A DNA stretch of 64,000 nt from Roseovarius sp. (GTDB lineage Bacteria > Pseudomonadota > Alphaproteobacteria > Rhodobacterales > Rhodobacteraceae): the NCBI GenBank assembly GCA_014359765.1, contig JACIYT010000001.1, forward strand, positions 124,001 through 188,000, written 5' to 3'. The notes beneath the pieces are model-generated. The model was not told the origin of the DNA and did no database searches. It saw only the letters and a list, made by a program, of their open reading frames with translations. The position numbers and the translations under genes were made by a program. How positions within the stretch are numbered: position 1 is the stretch's first letter; every line of letters begins with the position of its first letter. Below are positions 18,535 through 28,719 of the stretch, piece after piece.

Positions 18535-21324
18535 TCACCCGCTCGCGCGTTGCGCCCCCTCGTCGATGGCGGCGCGGAGCTTCTTCTCCAGCGCGGCGCG
18601 CTTGGCCTCGGAGTGGAATTTCAGCCCGAACATGTCCTTCACATAGAAGGTATCGACCACCTGCTCGCCAAAGGTGGCGATGACCGCCGAGGCGATATAG
18701 ACATTGTTCGCCGCCAGCGTGCGGGTGAGATCATAGAGCAGGCCGGGCCGGTCGCGGGTATCCACCTCGATGATGGTGTAGATCTCCGATCCGTCATTGT
18801 CGAAGGTGACATGGGTGGGCACCTTGAAGGCGCGCTCGCGCTTCTTGAGCCTGTCGCGCGACTTGATCGCCTCGCGCGGGACGACCTCGCCCTTGAGCGT
18901 CTTCTCGATCATCTGCCGCAGGCGCGGCAGGCGGCTCTCCTCGAACGGGTGTCCGTCGCCGTCCTGGATCCAGAACACCGCCGTGGCGAACCCGTCCCGC
19001 GAGGTATAGGTGCGCGCATCCACCACATTCGCCCCCGCCAGCGCCAGCGCCCCCGCGAGACGGGAGAAGATCCCGGGATGATCGGCCAGCGCGAAACAGG
19101 CGCGGGTGGCATCGCGGTCGGCGTCGATGGCAAGGTCGATGGCAATCGCGTCATCCTCGAGGTCGCGCAGCAGCCGCGCAAAGATCACATGCGCCGAGAG
19201 GGGCAGGCCCTGCCAGTAGGGCGGGTAGTGGCGCGTGGTCTCAACCTTGAGGTCTTTCGCATCCCAGTCCGCCAGGACCTCGCGCAGGGCGCGCTTGGCG
19301 TCGGTCCCGCGCTGTTCGCGGTTGAGCGCCTCGAGCCCGCCCTCCATGGCCTGCCGCGTCTCGCGGTAGAGCGCGCGCAGCAGCGACGCCTTCCAGTTGT
19401 TCCAGGTGCCGGGGCCCACGCCGCGAATGTCGCAGACCGTCAGCAGCAGCAGCAGGTCGAGCCGCTCGCGCGTCTGCACCGCCTTGGCGAAATCGCGCAC
19501 CGTGCGCGGATCGGCGATGTCGCGTTTCTGCGCCGTGTCCGACATCAGCAGGTGATGGCGCACCAGCCATTCCACCGTCTCGGCCTCGCGCCTGGACAGC
19601 CCCAGCCGGGGCGCCACCTTGCGGGCGATCTGCGCGCCCAGGATCGAATGATCCTCGGGCCGCCCCTTGCCGATGTCATGCAGGAGCAGCGCGACATAGA
19701 GCACCCGGCGATTGACCCCTTCGCGCAGGATCCCTGAGGAGACCGGCAATTCCTCGATCAGCTCGCGCCGCTCGATCTGCGCCAGGTGCGAGATGCACTG
19801 GATGATATGCTCGTCCACCGTGTATTGGTGATACATGTTGAACTGCATCATCGCGCGCACCGGCTCGAATTCCGGCAGGAAGGCCGAGAGCACGCCCAGC
19901 TCGTTCATCCGCCTGAGCGCGCGCTCGGGGTTGCCGTGTTTCAGCAGCAGATCGAGAAACAGCTTCTGCGCGCGCGCGTCGTTGCGAAACGCCTCGTCGA
20001 TGAGATGCAGGTTGTTCGTCACCATGAGCATCGCGTCGGGATGGATCAGCAGCCCGGTGCGGAGCGCCTCCTCGAAGAGCCGCAACAGGTTGAGCGGGTC
20101 GGCAAGGAAACGCGCCTCGTCGGCGACGCCGAGCCGCCCGGTGATCTCCACATAGCCCGGGCGCAGCCGCTTGCGCCGCTTGAGCAGCCGTTGCAGCAGC
20201 GGCTCGGCCTTGTGCTGATCGGCCTCGAGCTTGGTGAGGAAGATGCGCGTGAGATCGCCCACGGCGGTGGCGTGGCGGAAATAGTCCTGCATGAATATCT
20301 CCACGCCCCGCCGCCCGCCGCGATCGCCATAGCTCATGCGCTCGGCCACCTGCACCTGCATGTCGAAGGTGAGCTTGTCATTGGCGCGCCCGGAGATCAG
20401 GTGCAGATGGCACCGCACCGCCCAGAGAAAGCTCTCGGCGCGGGCAAAGGCGCCGATCTCCTCGCGCGTGAAGATGCCCTGCGCCACCAGATCGCCCACG
20501 TCGCGGACATGGTGCACATACTTGGCGATCCAGAACAGCGATTGCAGGTCGCGCAGCCCGCCCTTGCCCTCCTTGACATTGGGTTCGACCATGTAACGCT
20601 CGCCCTGTTTCTCGTGGCGCGCGTCGCGCTCGGCGAGCTTGGCTTCGGTGAATTCGCGCTCGGTGCCGGCGAAAAGGCGCTCGCGCAATTCCCGGTCGAG
20701 GCGCCGCGCAAGGCCCGCGTCGCCGCCGAGAAACCGATGCTCCAGCAGGGCGGTGCGGATCGTCATGTCCTCCGCCCCGAGGCGCAGGCAATCGCGGATG
20801 GTGCGGCTCGCATGGCCCACCTTGAGGCGCAGATCCCACAGGATGTAGAGCATCGATTCGATCACGCTCTCGGCCCAGGGGGTGATCTTGTAGGGGGTGA
20901 GAAACAGCAGATCGACATCGGAAAAGGGCGCCATCTCGCCGCGCCCGTAGCCGCCGAGGGCACAGACGGCGATGCGCTCGGCCTCGGTGGGGGTGGCGAG
21001 CGGGTGCATGTGCCGGGTCGCCAGATCGAGCGCGGCGAGAATGACGCAATCGGTGAGCCAGCACCAGGCGCGCGTCGCCGGGCGCGCGTCAAAGGGGCGG
21101 GCGGCAAAGGCCTCCGCGATGGCCGCGCGCCCGCGTGCCATCTCCGCCGACAGGAGCGTGACGGCGGCGCGGCGCAGCGCGGCGGCGTCGCTGGCCCCGG
21201 CAGCGGCCTCATCGAGCGCAAGGCCGAGCCTGTCGGCGTCGAAAATCGCCTCGGGCGGCAGGATCAGGTCCGGGGGCGTCTCGGGCAGGGGCGCGGGGAC
21301 CACGCGGGACTCAGAGACCGGCAC
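18535..21324 (-). CDS. glnD: bifunctional [protein-PII] uridylyltransferase / uridylyl-removing enzyme
   Basis: GlnD senses glutamine and uridylylates or deuridylylates PII. Order of domains in 929 residues: nucleotidyltransferase with GGYGRGEMAPFSDVDLLFL (~125-145), GlnD linker, HD domain with LLHDIGKGRPEDHS (~520), and two C-terminal ACT domains (~735 and ~845) that bind glutamine. The length is typical. Its start overlaps the upstream lipoprotein gene by 14 bp, so both are probably on one transcript. Confidence 0.97.
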   Translation of the reverse strand: MPVSESRVVPAPLPETPPDLILPPEAIFDADRLGLALDEAAAGASDAAALRRAAVTLLSAEMARGRAAIAEAFAARPFDARPATRAWCWLTDCVILAALDLATRHMHPLATPTEAERIAVCALGGYGRGEMAPFSDVDLLFLTPYKITPWAESVIESMLYILWDLRLKVGHASRTIRDCLRLGAEDMTIRTALLEHRFLGGDAGLARRLDRELRERLFAGTEREFTEAKLAERDARHEKQGERYMVEPNVKEGKGGLRDLQSLFWIAKYVHHVRDVGDLVAQGIFTREEIGAFARAESFLWAVRCHLHLISGRANDKLTFDMQVQVAERMSYGDRGGRRGVEIFMQDYFRHATAVGDLTRIFLTKLEADQHKAEPLLQRLLKRRKRLRPGYVEITGRLGVADEARFLADPLNLLRLFEEALRTGLLIHPDAMLMVTNNLHLIDEAFRNDARAQKLFLDLLLKHGNPERALRRMNELGVLSAFLPEFEPVRAMMQFNMYHQYTVDEHIIQCISHLAQIERRELIEELPVSSGILREGVNRRVLYVALLLHDIGKGRPEDHSILGAQIARKVAPRLGLSRREAETVEWLVRHHLLMSDTAQKRDIADPRTVRDFAKAVQTRERLDLLLLLTVCDIRGVGPGTWNNWKASLLRALYRETRQAMEGGLEALNREQRGTDAKRALREVLADWDAKDLKVETTRHYPPYWQGLPLSAHVIFARLLRDLEDDAIAIDLAIDADRDATRACFALADHPGIFSRLAGALALAGANVVDARTYTSRDGFATAVFWIQDGDGHPFEESRLPRLRQMIEKTLKGEVVPREAIKSRDRLKKRERAFKVPTHVTFDNDGSEIYTIIEVDTRDRPGLLYDLTRTLAANNVYIASAVIATFGEQVVDTFYVKDMFGLKFHSEAKRAALEKKLRAAIDEGAQRASG

Positions 21325-22483
21325 CGCCGAACCCCTGCGGCGCGGGCGACAGGATCTGGACCCGCTTGTTCACGATGGTTGCCACGGCGAGGCCGCGCTC
21401 GTTGGTGCCGTCGGGCTTGAGCCGAAAGACCCCGCTCACGCCCTGGAACCCGGCGGGCTGGGTGAGATCGCCCCGCGTCAGGCCGCGTCCGGCCCGGGTG
21501 AGCGCGCCGACCGCGGCGATGCCGTCATAGGCGAGCCCGGCGATCGGGTGCGGGCTCGTCCCGTGGGCGGCGCGAAAACGGCTCTCGAAGGCGGCGGCGC
21601 GGGCCGGATCGGGCAACGCGAACCAGCCGCCCTGCACCCCCGGCAGCTCGAGCGTCTGCGGCGGCGTGTCCCAGCGGGCAAGGCCGATATACTGCACCCG
21701 CTCCGGGCCGAGCCCCGCCTCGGGCAGCATCTGCGAGAACAGCGGCAGCGCGCCGGCGCTGTTGGCGGTCAGGAAGATCGAATCGACGGCGTTGGTCTCG
21801 GCGGTGGCGCGAATCACCGGGACGGCGTTCACGACCCCGTCCTGAGAGAACTCGTAGGCCACGCTGCCCATCAGCGTCGCGCCCTGTGCCTGCACCGCCC
21901 GGGTGATCGCCTCGAGCCCGAGCCGCCCGGCGAAATTGTCCGAATGGACCGCCATGAAGCGCGACTTTCCCTGCCGGGTGGCGAATTCCGCCAGCCGGTC
22001 GGCGGTGTTGTGAAAGGTCTGCCCGAGGATGAAGAGATTACCCCCCGCGATGGAAGGATTGTTGGAGAAGGCCAGCACGTTGACGTTGTCGCGGGCCATG
22101 GCGACGGCGACGGCATTGGCCGATTCGGCATGCAGCGGGCCGATGATGATCCGCGCGCCGTCGGCAGCGGCGTTGCGCGCGGCCTGCTGGGCCTGCGCGG
22201 GCTGCCCGGCGGTGCCATAGACGCGCAGATCGATCTCGACCCCGGCAAGATCGGCCACCGCAAGCCGCGCGGCGTTCTCCAGATCGCGGGCGAGCTGCGC
22301 CTCCTGCGGATTGGCCGTGCCATGCGGCACCAGAAGCGCCACCGGCACCGCCCCGCCACGCGAAACGCCGCCCGCGCCGGGGGTCGCGACCGGCGCCATG
22401 TCGCAGGCGGCGAACCCGACGAGCGCCAGGATGGCGGCGAGGCGGGTCAGGGGCTTGCACAGGAGGGTGAAACGGCCAAACAT
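21311..22483 (-). CDS. periplasmic-binding-like lipoprotein (penicillin-binding protein activator family)
   Basis: A 390-residue protein with a lipoprotein-type signal ending in FAAC. A type I periplasmic-binding fold follows (LLVPHGTANPQEAQLARDLENAARLAV, then IIIGPLHAESANAVA), as in the C-terminal domain of LpoA-type penicillin-binding protein activators. Leucine-binding-like proteins of this kind are often encoded beside rsmI/yraN, as here: rsmI starts 78 bp away on the other strand. The exact role in cell-wall synthesis is inferred from family. The ATG at 22483 is chosen to give the signal peptide. Confidence 0.78.
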   Translation of the reverse strand: MFGRFTLLCKPLTRLAAILALVGFAACDMAPVATPGAGGVSRGGAVPVALLVPHGTANPQEAQLARDLENAARLAVADLAGVEIDLRVYGTAGQPAQAQQAARNAAADGARIIIGPLHAESANAVAVAMARDNVNVLAFSNNPSIAGGNLFILGQTFHNTADRLAEFATRQGKSRFMAVHSDNFAGRLGLEAITRAVQAQGATLMGSVAYEFSQDGVVNAVPVIRATAETNAVDSIFLTANSAGALPLFSQMLPEAGLGPERVQYIGLARWDTPPQTLELPGVQGGWFALPDPARAAAFESRFRAAHGTSPHPIAGLAYDGIAAVGALTRAGRGLTRGDLTQPAGFQGVSGVFRLKPDGTNERGLAVATIVNKRVQILSPAPQGFGGAGL

Positions 22484-22560
22484 GATCTGCTCCCTGTGAT
22501 GGGCATCCGGGCCTGGATACGCATCGGGGATCATAACCGCCACGGAACGAGGGTCCAGCG

Positions 22561-23424
22561 ATGAATGCCGATCCGCCGAAACTCGCCGCAGGGCTCTATC
22601 TGGTCGCCACGCCCATCGGTGCGGCGCGCGACATCACGCTGCGGGCGCTCGATCTGCTGGCGGCGGCGGATGTGCTGGTGGCGGAGGACACGCGCAGCCT
22701 GCGGCGGCTGATGGAGATCCACGGCATCGCCCTCGGCGAGCGCCCGCTCTGGGCCTATCACGATCACAACGGCGCCCGGATGCGCCCGCGAATCCTCGCC
22801 GCGCTCGGGGAGGGGAAATCGGTGCTCTACGCATCGGAGGCCGGCACCCCGATGGTGGCCGATCCGGGTTTTGATCTCGGGCGTGCCGTGGTGACGGCAG
22901 GCTATCGGCTGATCACCGCGCCGGGACCCTCGGCGGTGATCGCGGCGCTGACGCTCTCGGGGCTGCCCACCGACCGGTTCCTCTTTGCGGGCTTCCTGCC
23001 CCCGAACGCGACCCGGCGCAAGGCGGTGCTCAGGGAACTCGGAGCCGTTCCCGCGACGCTCGTGTTCTACGAATCACCCCGGCGCGTGGCGGCGATGCTG
23101 GCGGATGCCGCCGAGGTGCTGGGGGGCGACAGACCGGCGGCGCTCTGCCGGGAAATCACCAAGAAATTCGAGGAAACCCGTCGCGATACCCTCGAAAACC
23201 TCGCGCGCGGCTGCGTCGGCGAGACACTCAAAGGCGAGATCGTCGTCGTGATCGGGCGCGGCGATTCACCGGATGTTAGGGAAATCGATATAGACCGGGC
23301 GCTGAAAGAGGCGCTCAAGGAGGACAGCGTGCGCGATGCCGCAGATCGGGTGGCGGCGGCGCTCGGTCTGCCGCGACGCAGGATCTATCAGCGCGCCTTG
23401 CAGATTGCGCAGAACGGTGACTGA
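22561..23424 (+). CDS. rsmI: 16S rRNA (cytidine1402-2'-O)-methyltransferase
   Basis: A 287-residue tetrapyrrole-methylase-fold enzyme that methylates the ribose of C1402. Recognised by LYLVATPIGAARDITLRAL near the start, ADVLVAEDTRSLRRLM, SEAGTPMVADPG, and APGPSAVIAALTLSGLPTDRFLFAGFLP. It opens the plus-strand row rsmI-yraN-gshB-esterase. Confidence 0.95.
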   Translation: MNADPPKLAAGLYLVATPIGAARDITLRALDLLAAADVLVAEDTRSLRRLMEIHGIALGERPLWAYHDHNGARMRPRILAALGEGKSVLYASEAGTPMVADPGFDLGRAVVTAGYRLITAPGPSAVIAALTLSGLPTDRFLFAGFLPPNATRRKAVLRELGAVPATLVFYESPRRVAAMLADAAEVLGGDRPAALCREITKKFEETRRDTLENLARGCVGETLKGEIVVVIGRGDSPDVREIDIDRALKEALKEDSVRDAADRVAAALGLPRRRIYQRALQIAQNGD

Positions 23425-23438
23425 GAAAGGGGCCGGAG

Positions 23439-23888
23439 ATGGGACAGCTGGTATTCGATTTCGACGCGCGACCGTCCGTCGCGGTTCTGCCCGCTGCCAC
23501 CGTTCCGGGCCATGTGCCGCGCTCGCGGCGGGATCGGGGGCGGCGGGCCTTTCTCAGCGGGCAGGCCGCCGAGGAGATGGTCGCGCGCCATTACGAGGGG
23601 CGCGGTGTCGCGGTTCTGGCACGGCGCTGGCGCGGGACCGGCGGTGAGGTCGATCTCGTGTTGCGCGCGCCCGACACCTATGTGTTCTGCGAAGTCAAGC
23701 GCGCGGCCACGCACGACCTGGCGCTGCAGCGGCTGCGCGACGGGCAGGTGCAACGAATCTGTCACGCGGCCTCGGAATATATCGGCCTCACGCCCGAGGG
23801 ACAGCTTGCGCCGGTGCGCTTCGACGTGGCAACGGTCGATGCCATCGGTTCGGTGACGATCCTCGAAGCGGCGTTCGGGCTTTTCTGA
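23439..23888 (+). CDS. YraN family protein (UPF0102), endonuclease-like
   Basis: A 149-residue protein with an N-terminal extension and the YraN core: GQAAEEMVARHYEGRGVAVLARRWRG, then the nuclease-like GGEVDLVLRA...FCEVKRA (restriction-endonuclease-like E-D-ExK pattern). Function is not established. Position 14 bp after rsmI is the usual neighbourhood. Confidence 0.9.
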   Translation: MGQLVFDFDARPSVAVLPAATVPGHVPRSRRDRGRRAFLSGQAAEEMVARHYEGRGVAVLARRWRGTGGEVDLVLRAPDTYVFCEVKRAATHDLALQRLRDGQVQRICHAASEYIGLTPEGQLAPVRFDVATVDAIGSVTILEAAFGLF

Positions 23889-23946
23889 ATTGCGCGCAGG
23901 CGCGGCATGGCCCATGAAAGGGACGATATGACACAAGAGGCCACGC

Positions 23947-24882
23947 ATGAAGATCGCCTTTCAGATGGATCCGATCGGGCCGATCGATATCCATGCCGAC
24001 AGCACGTTCCGCCTGATGCTGGAGGCGCAGGAACGAGGGCATGAGCTGTTCTATTACACGCCCGACGCGCTCGCCTATGAGGAGGGGCGCATCACCGCCC
24101 GCGGCTGGCCGATCGAGGTGCAGCGCGTGGTGGGCGATCATTACCGGTCGGGCGTGGCGCAAACGGTCGATCTGGCCGAATTCGATGTCGTCTGGCTCCG
24201 GCAGGATCCGCCCTTCGACATGCATTATATCACCACCACCCATCTGCTGGAGCGGCTGAGCCCCGGCACGCTGGTGGTCAATGACCCGTTCTGGGTGCGC
24301 AATTTCCCCGAGAAACTGCTCATCCTCGACTTTCCCGATCTCATGCCGCCGACCGCCATCGCGCGGGATCTCGCCACGATCCGCGCCTTTCGCGCCCGCC
24401 ACGGCGATGTCATTCTCAAGCCACTTTACGGCAATGGCGGTGCGGGGGTGTTCCATCTGCCCGAGAGCGACCGCAATCTCGCCAGCCTGCACGAGCTGTT
24501 CACCGGCTTCTCGCGCGAGCCGTTGATCGTGCAGAAATACCTCCCCGATGTGAGCCGGGGCGACAAGCGGGTGATCCTCGTCGATGGTGCGCCCATCGGT
24601 GCGATCAACCGGGTGCCTGCTGCGGGCGAGACGCGCTCCAACATGCATGTGGGCGGGCGGCCCGAAAAGATCGGCCTCACCGCGCGGGACCTGGAGATCT
24701 GCGCGCGGATCGGCCCGATTCTGCGCGAACGGGGGCAGATCTTCGTGGGGATCGACGTGATCGGCGACTACCTGACCGAGATCAACGTGACCTCGCCCAC
24801 GGGACTTCAGGAACTGGAGCGATTCGACGGGGTGAACGGCGCCGCGCTGATCTGGGAGGCGATCGAGGCGCGCCGGGCATGA
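23947..24882 (+). CDS. gshB: glutathione synthetase
   Basis: An ATP-grasp ligase of 311 residues that joins gamma-glutamylcysteine and glycine. It begins [21 protein letters not shown] and contains [32 protein letters not shown], and the C-terminal [17 protein letters not shown], all diagnostic. It overlaps the downstream esterase by 4 bp (ATGA). Confidence 0.97.
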   Translation: MKIAFQMDPIGPIDIHADSTFRLMLEAQERGHELFYYTPDALAYEEGRITARGWPIEVQRVVGDHYRSGVAQTVDLAEFDVVWLRQDPPFDMHYITTTHLLERLSPGTLVVNDPFWVRNFPEKLLILDFPDLMPPTAIARDLATIRAFRARHGDVILKPLYGNGGAGVFHLPESDRNLASLHELFTGFSREPLIVQKYLPDVSRGDKRVILVDGAPIGAINRVPAAGETRSNMHVGGRPEKIGLTARDLEICARIGPILRERGQIFVGIDVIGDYLTEINVTSPTGLQELERFDGVNGAALIWEAIEARRA

Positions 24883-25763
24883 GCCTGCGCGCGCGGCTCC
24901 TCAACCTTTCGCTGCGGCTCTTCGAGAAGCGTTCCCTGGCGAGGGCGGAGGATCCGGTGGTGCTGCGCGCGGGTTTCGAGCGCAAGGCGCGGTTCTGGTT
25001 TCGCGCGCCGCGCGGCAGCCGATTCGAGCGGGGCGAGGTCGGCGGGCGCCCTGCGCTCTGGGCGCTCGGGCCGGGGGTGGCGCGCGATGCGGGGCCGGTG
25101 ATCCTTTATTTCCACGGCGGCGGTTATGTCTTCGGCGCGCCCGCGACGCATCGCGCGATGCTGGCGCGGCTCTCGGCGCTCACCGCCATGCCCGCCTGTC
25201 TGCCCGATTACCGGCTCGCGCCCGAAGACCCCTTTCCGGCGGCGGTGGAGGATGGGCTTGCGGCGCTGGCGGGGCTTGCGCGGCGCCCGGTTGTGCTGGG
25301 CGGCGACAGCGCGGGGGGCGGTCTGGCGCTGGCGGTTCTGGCGGAGGGGCTGGCGCGGGGCGTGCGCGTGCCACGTGCGCTCTTTGCCTTTTCGCCGCTG
25401 ACCGATCTGACCTTTGCCGGCGAATCGTTTCGCCGCAATGCGCGCGCCGATGCCATGTTGCCCGCGTCGCGCGCGCATGAGCTGGCCGCGCTTTACCTGC
25501 AGGGCGGCGATCCGCGCGATCCGCGCGCCTCGCCGCTTTTCGCCGATTTCAGCGGCGCACCGCCGGTGTGGCTGGCGGCGGGGGATACCGAGATCCTGCT
25601 CGACGACACACGCCGGATGGCCGCGCGGCTGCGTGCGCAGGGCGTCGTCGTGACCGAGCGCATCGCCCGTGACCTGCCCCATGTCTGGCCGATGTTCCGG
25701 GGCCTCATCCCCGAGGCGGAGGCGACGCTCGGGGAGGTTGCGGACTGGCTCAGCTCTCCTTGA
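24879..25763 (+). CDS. alpha/beta hydrolase, hormone-sensitive-lipase family
   Basis: A 294-residue esterase-like protein. The oxyanion motif HGGGY (79-83) and nucleophile elbow GDSAG (142-146, Ser144) define the HSL/GDSAG family. A C-terminal Asp ([11 protein letters not shown]) and His (LPHVWPMF) complete the triad. Substrates are likely short acyl esters. It is translationally coupled to gshB, and its 3' end overlaps the convergent ComM/YifB gene by 14 bp. Confidence 0.88.
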   Translation: MSLRARLLNLSLRLFEKRSLARAEDPVVLRAGFERKARFWFRAPRGSRFERGEVGGRPALWALGPGVARDAGPVILYFHGGGYVFGAPATHRAMLARLSALTAMPACLPDYRLAPEDPFPAAVEDGLAALAGLARRPVVLGGDSAGGGLALAVLAEGLARGVRVPRALFAFSPLTDLTFAGESFRRNARADAMLPASRAHELAALYLQGGDPRDPRASPLFADFSGAPPVWLAAGDTEILLDDTRRMAARLRAQGVVVTERIARDLPHVWPMFRGLIPEAEATLGEVADWLSSP

Positions 25764-27264
25764 TCGTGGCGATGCGAAAGCTGACCGCCTCGGCGACATG
25801 GGGCAGGCGGACATCCGCAGCCCCGTCGAGATCGGCGATGGTGCGGGCCACCCGCAGCACCCGGTGATAGCCGCGTGCCGTCAGCCCGAAGCGGTCCGCC
25901 ACGCGGGTGAGCAGCGCGCGCCCCTCGGCATCGGGCGTGGCGATCTCCTCGAGGGCCTCGCCTTCGGCATCGGCATTGAGGCGCATGTCGGGCCGGTCGG
26001 CAAAGCGCGCGCGTTGCACCGCCCGCGCCGCCGCGACCCGCTCGGCCACCTGTGCCGATGTCTCGCCATTAGCGGGCAGGTCGAGATCGGTAAAGGCCAC
26101 GGGCGGCACGTCGAGGCGCAGATCGAACCGGTCCATGAGCGGCCCCGAGATGCGCCCCATGTAATCCTCGCCGCAATTGGGCGCGCGCGCGCAGGCGCGG
26201 TTCGCGTCGCTCAGATGGCCGCATTTGCACGGGTTGGCCGCGGCCATCAGGAGAAACCGGCAGGGGTATTTCACATGGGCATTGGCGCGCGCGATCATCA
26301 CCTCGCCGGTCTCGATCGGCTGGCGCAGGGTTTCGAGCACGGGGCGGGGAAATTCGGGAAATTCGTCCATGAAGAGCACACCGTTATGCGCGAGGCTGAT
26401 CTCGCCCGGCCGCGCGCTGCGCCCGCCGCCGGTGATCGCGGCCATCGAGGCGGTGTGGTGCGGCTCGCGGAAGGGGCGCGTGCGGCTGATCCCGCCCTCC
26501 GAGATGAGCCCCGCGACCGAGTGGATCATCGAGGTTTCGAGCGCCTCGGCGGGGCTGAGCGGGGGCAGGATGCCGGGCAGCCGCGCGGCGAGCATCGACT
26601 TGCCAGAGCCGGGCGGGCCAACCATCATCATGTGATGCCGCCCGGCGGCGGCGATCTCGAGCGCGCGCTTGGCGCGTTCCTGCCCCTTGACATCGCGCAG
26701 GTCGCGCCCCGGCGGCGGGCCGCTCACCTCTCCCGGTTCGGCGGGGGCGATGACGCATTCGCCGGTGAAATGGCGCACCACATCGCCCAAGGTGCCCGCG
26801 CCGATCACCTGCGCCGCGCCGACCCAGGCGGCCTCGGGCCCGCAGGCGCGCGGGCAGAGCAGGATGCGGTTTTCCTCGGCGGCCGACATGGCGGCGGGCA
26901 GCGCGCCGCTCACCGGCACAAGCGTGCCGTCGAGCGACAATTCACCGAGCGCGGTGGTGCCCTCGACCGCGTCGCGCGGCAGGATCTCGAGCGCGGCGAG
27001 CAGCGCGAGGGCTATGGGCAGGTCGAAATGGCTGCCCTCCTTGGGCAGATCGGCGGGCGAGAGATTGACCGCGATGCGTTTCGACGGAAGCGCGATGGCC
27101 AGCGCCGAGAGCGCCGCGCGCACCCGTTCGCGCGCCTCCGACACGGCCTTGTCGGGCAGGCCCACGAGGGCAAAGCCCGGCATGCCCGCGAGCACGGCGC
27201 ATTGCACCTCGACGGGCCGCGCCTCGACCCCTTCGAAGGCCACGGTATAGGCGCGTGCGACCAT
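25750..27264 (-). CDS. YifB/ComM family Mg-chelatase-like AAA+ ATPase
   Basis: A 504-residue protein with an N-terminal Lon-protease-like ChlI domain (~1-170), the AAA+ module with Walker A GPPGSGKSML (~215) and MDEFPEFPR (~300), a Cys-rich motif with HxxD-like zinc-type spacing (CKCGH, CARAPNCGE; ~350-370), and a C-terminal helical domain. ComM is a hexameric branch-migration helicase that promotes integration of DNA in natural transformation. The start at 27264 (MVARAYTVAFEGVEA) follows a strong GGGGGAGGGA site. Two CtrA-like half-sites lie upstream. Confidence 0.93.
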   Translation of the reverse strand: MVARAYTVAFEGVEARPVEVQCAVLAGMPGFALVGLPDKAVSEARERVRAALSALAIALPSKRIAVNLSPADLPKEGSHFDLPIALALLAALEILPRDAVEGTTALGELSLDGTLVPVSGALPAAMSAAEENRILLCPRACGPEAAWVGAAQVIGAGTLGDVVRHFTGECVIAPAEPGEVSGPPPGRDLRDVKGQERAKRALEIAAAGRHHMMMVGPPGSGKSMLAARLPGILPPLSPAEALETSMIHSVAGLISEGGISRTRPFREPHHTASMAAITGGGRSARPGEISLAHNGVLFMDEFPEFPRPVLETLRQPIETGEVMIARANAHVKYPCRFLLMAAANPCKCGHLSDANRACARAPNCGEDYMGRISGPLMDRFDLRLDVPPVAFTDLDLPANGETSAQVAERVAAARAVQRARFADRPDMRLNADAEGEALEEIATPDAEGRALLTRVADRFGLTARGYHRVLRVARTIADLDGAADVRLPHVAEAVSFRIATIKES

Positions 27265-27289
27265 TCCCTCCCCCGCGCGGCGATATGAC

Positions 27290-27331
27290 ATGGTTAACGG
27301 GTAGCGCCGGGAGGTTTAGGAATGGTTAACG
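27290..27331 (-). promoter_or_regulatory. pair of CtrA-type half-sites upstream of the ComM/YifB gene
   Basis: On the minus strand, CGTTAACCAT occurs twice (27331-27322 and 27299-27290), 32 bp apart, both in the same orientation and reading towards the yifB start at 27264. TTAACCAT is the CtrA half-site reported in alphaproteobacteria. CtrA is known to control competence and gene-transfer-agent recipient genes in Rhodobacterales, which fits the gene. Not tested. Confidence 0.6.
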
Positions 27332-27347
27332 TCCGCCCGGCCCCCGC

Positions 27348-28697
27348 TCAGGCCGCCGAAAATCCCGCGTCGAGCGCCGCCAGGATCGTGTCCACCTCCG
27401 CCTCCGAGATCACAAGGGGCGGCGACATCAGCACGTTATGCCCGCCCAGCCGCACCATCGCGCCCGCCTCATAGGTGGCGGTATGGATGCGCTGCATGGT
27501 GGCCGGGTCCATCGGCGTCTTGTTCGCGCGGTCGCTGACGATCTCGATCCCGGTCATGAGGCCATGCCCGCCGCGCACATCGCCGATGATGGTGTGCTTC
27601 GCGGCGAGCCGCTTCACCCCCTCGTAAAGCTGCTTGCCGCGCGCGCCTGCGTTGGTCTTCGTGTCGAGGCGCAGCGTCTCGGACAGGCAGGCGACCACCG
27701 CTGCCGCGCCCACCGGATGCGCCGAATAGGTGTAGCCCGTCCAGATCGTGCCTTGCGCGTCGGCGCTCTCGAACACCTCGGCCACCGCGCCGGAGACGAG
27801 CACGCCGCCCACCGGGAAATAGCCCGAGGTAATGCCCTTGGCGACGGTCATCAGGTCGGGCCTGACCCCCCAGTGGCGCGCGCCGGTCCAGTCGCCGGTG
27901 CGCCCGAAACCACAGATCACCTCGTCCGAGATCAGGAGGATCCCGTAACGGTCACAGATCTCGCGCATGTGGCGCATGAAGCTGGCATCGGGCACGATCA
28001 CGCCGCCTGCGCCGAGGATCGGCTCCATGATGAAGGCGGCGATGGTCGAAGGGTCCTGAAACTCGATCTCGTCCACCATCGCGGCGGCGATCTTCTCGGC
28101 CAGCTTCGCCGGGTCGCTCTCGTCAAACGGGTTGCGATAGGTGTAGGGCGCCGGGATGTGGAAACAGCCGGGCAGGAGCGGCTCATAGCCGATGCGAAAG
28201 CGGTTGTTGCCGTTGACCGAGGCGCCGCCCCAATGGGTGCCGTGATAGCCCTTTTTCAGGCTGAGGAACTTGGTGCGCGTGGCCTCGCCGCGCAGGCGAT
28301 GATATTGCCGCGCAAGGCGCAGCGCGGTATCGACGCTGTCCGAGCCGCCCGAGGTGAAGAAGACCCGCTCCATCCCGTCCTCGGCGAAGAACTCGCGCAC
28401 CGCCCAGGAGGCTTCGATCGCGGGGGGATTGGTGGTGCCGGCAAAGCCCGAATAATAGGGCAATTGCCAGAGCTGATCGGAGATCGCCTGTTTCACCGCG
28501 TCGTTGGAATAGCCGAGATTGACGCACCAGAGCCCGCCCACGGCATCGACGACCGAATGGCCGTCGATGTCGTGCAGGCGCACGCCTTCGGCGGCCTTGA
28601 TGATGCGCGGCGTGTTGCGCTGCGCCTCGCCGGGATGGCCCATCGGCTGCCAGAGGTAGCGGGCGTTCATCTCGCGCAGGAAATTGTCGTCTTTCAT
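27348..28697 (-). CDS. class III (omega) aminotransferase
   Basis: A 449-residue PLP enzyme of the aspartate-aminotransferase superfamily subgroup III. The PLP lysine is Lys287 in LMTVAKGITSGYFPVGG, with FTSGGSDSVDTALRLARQ, KKGYHGTHWGG and LLISDEVICGFGRTG. It resembles amine/diamine or taurine/beta-alanine:pyruvate aminotransferases, but the donor cannot be named. It is a single gene, with a 16-bp palindrome just upstream that may be its operator. Confidence 0.88.
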   Translation of the reverse strand: MKDDNFLREMNARYLWQPMGHPGEAQRNTPRIIKAAEGVRLHDIDGHSVVDAVGGLWCVNLGYSNDAVKQAISDQLWQLPYYSGFAGTTNPPAIEASWAVREFFAEDGMERVFFTSGGSDSVDTALRLARQYHRLRGEATRTKFLSLKKGYHGTHWGGASVNGNNRFRIGYEPLLPGCFHIPAPYTYRNPFDESDPAKLAEKIAAAMVDEIEFQDPSTIAAFIMEPILGAGGVIVPDASFMRHMREICDRYGILLISDEVICGFGRTGDWTGARHWGVRPDLMTVAKGITSGYFPVGGVLVSGAVAEVFESADAQGTIWTGYTYSAHPVGAAAVVACLSETLRLDTKTNAGARGKQLYEGVKRLAAKHTIIGDVRGGHGLMTGIEIVSDRANKTPMDPATMQRIHTATYEAGAMVRLGGHNVLMSPPLVISEAEVDTILAALDAGFSAA

Positions 28698-28719
28698 GGG
28701 GTGGCTCCGGTCGGCTGCG

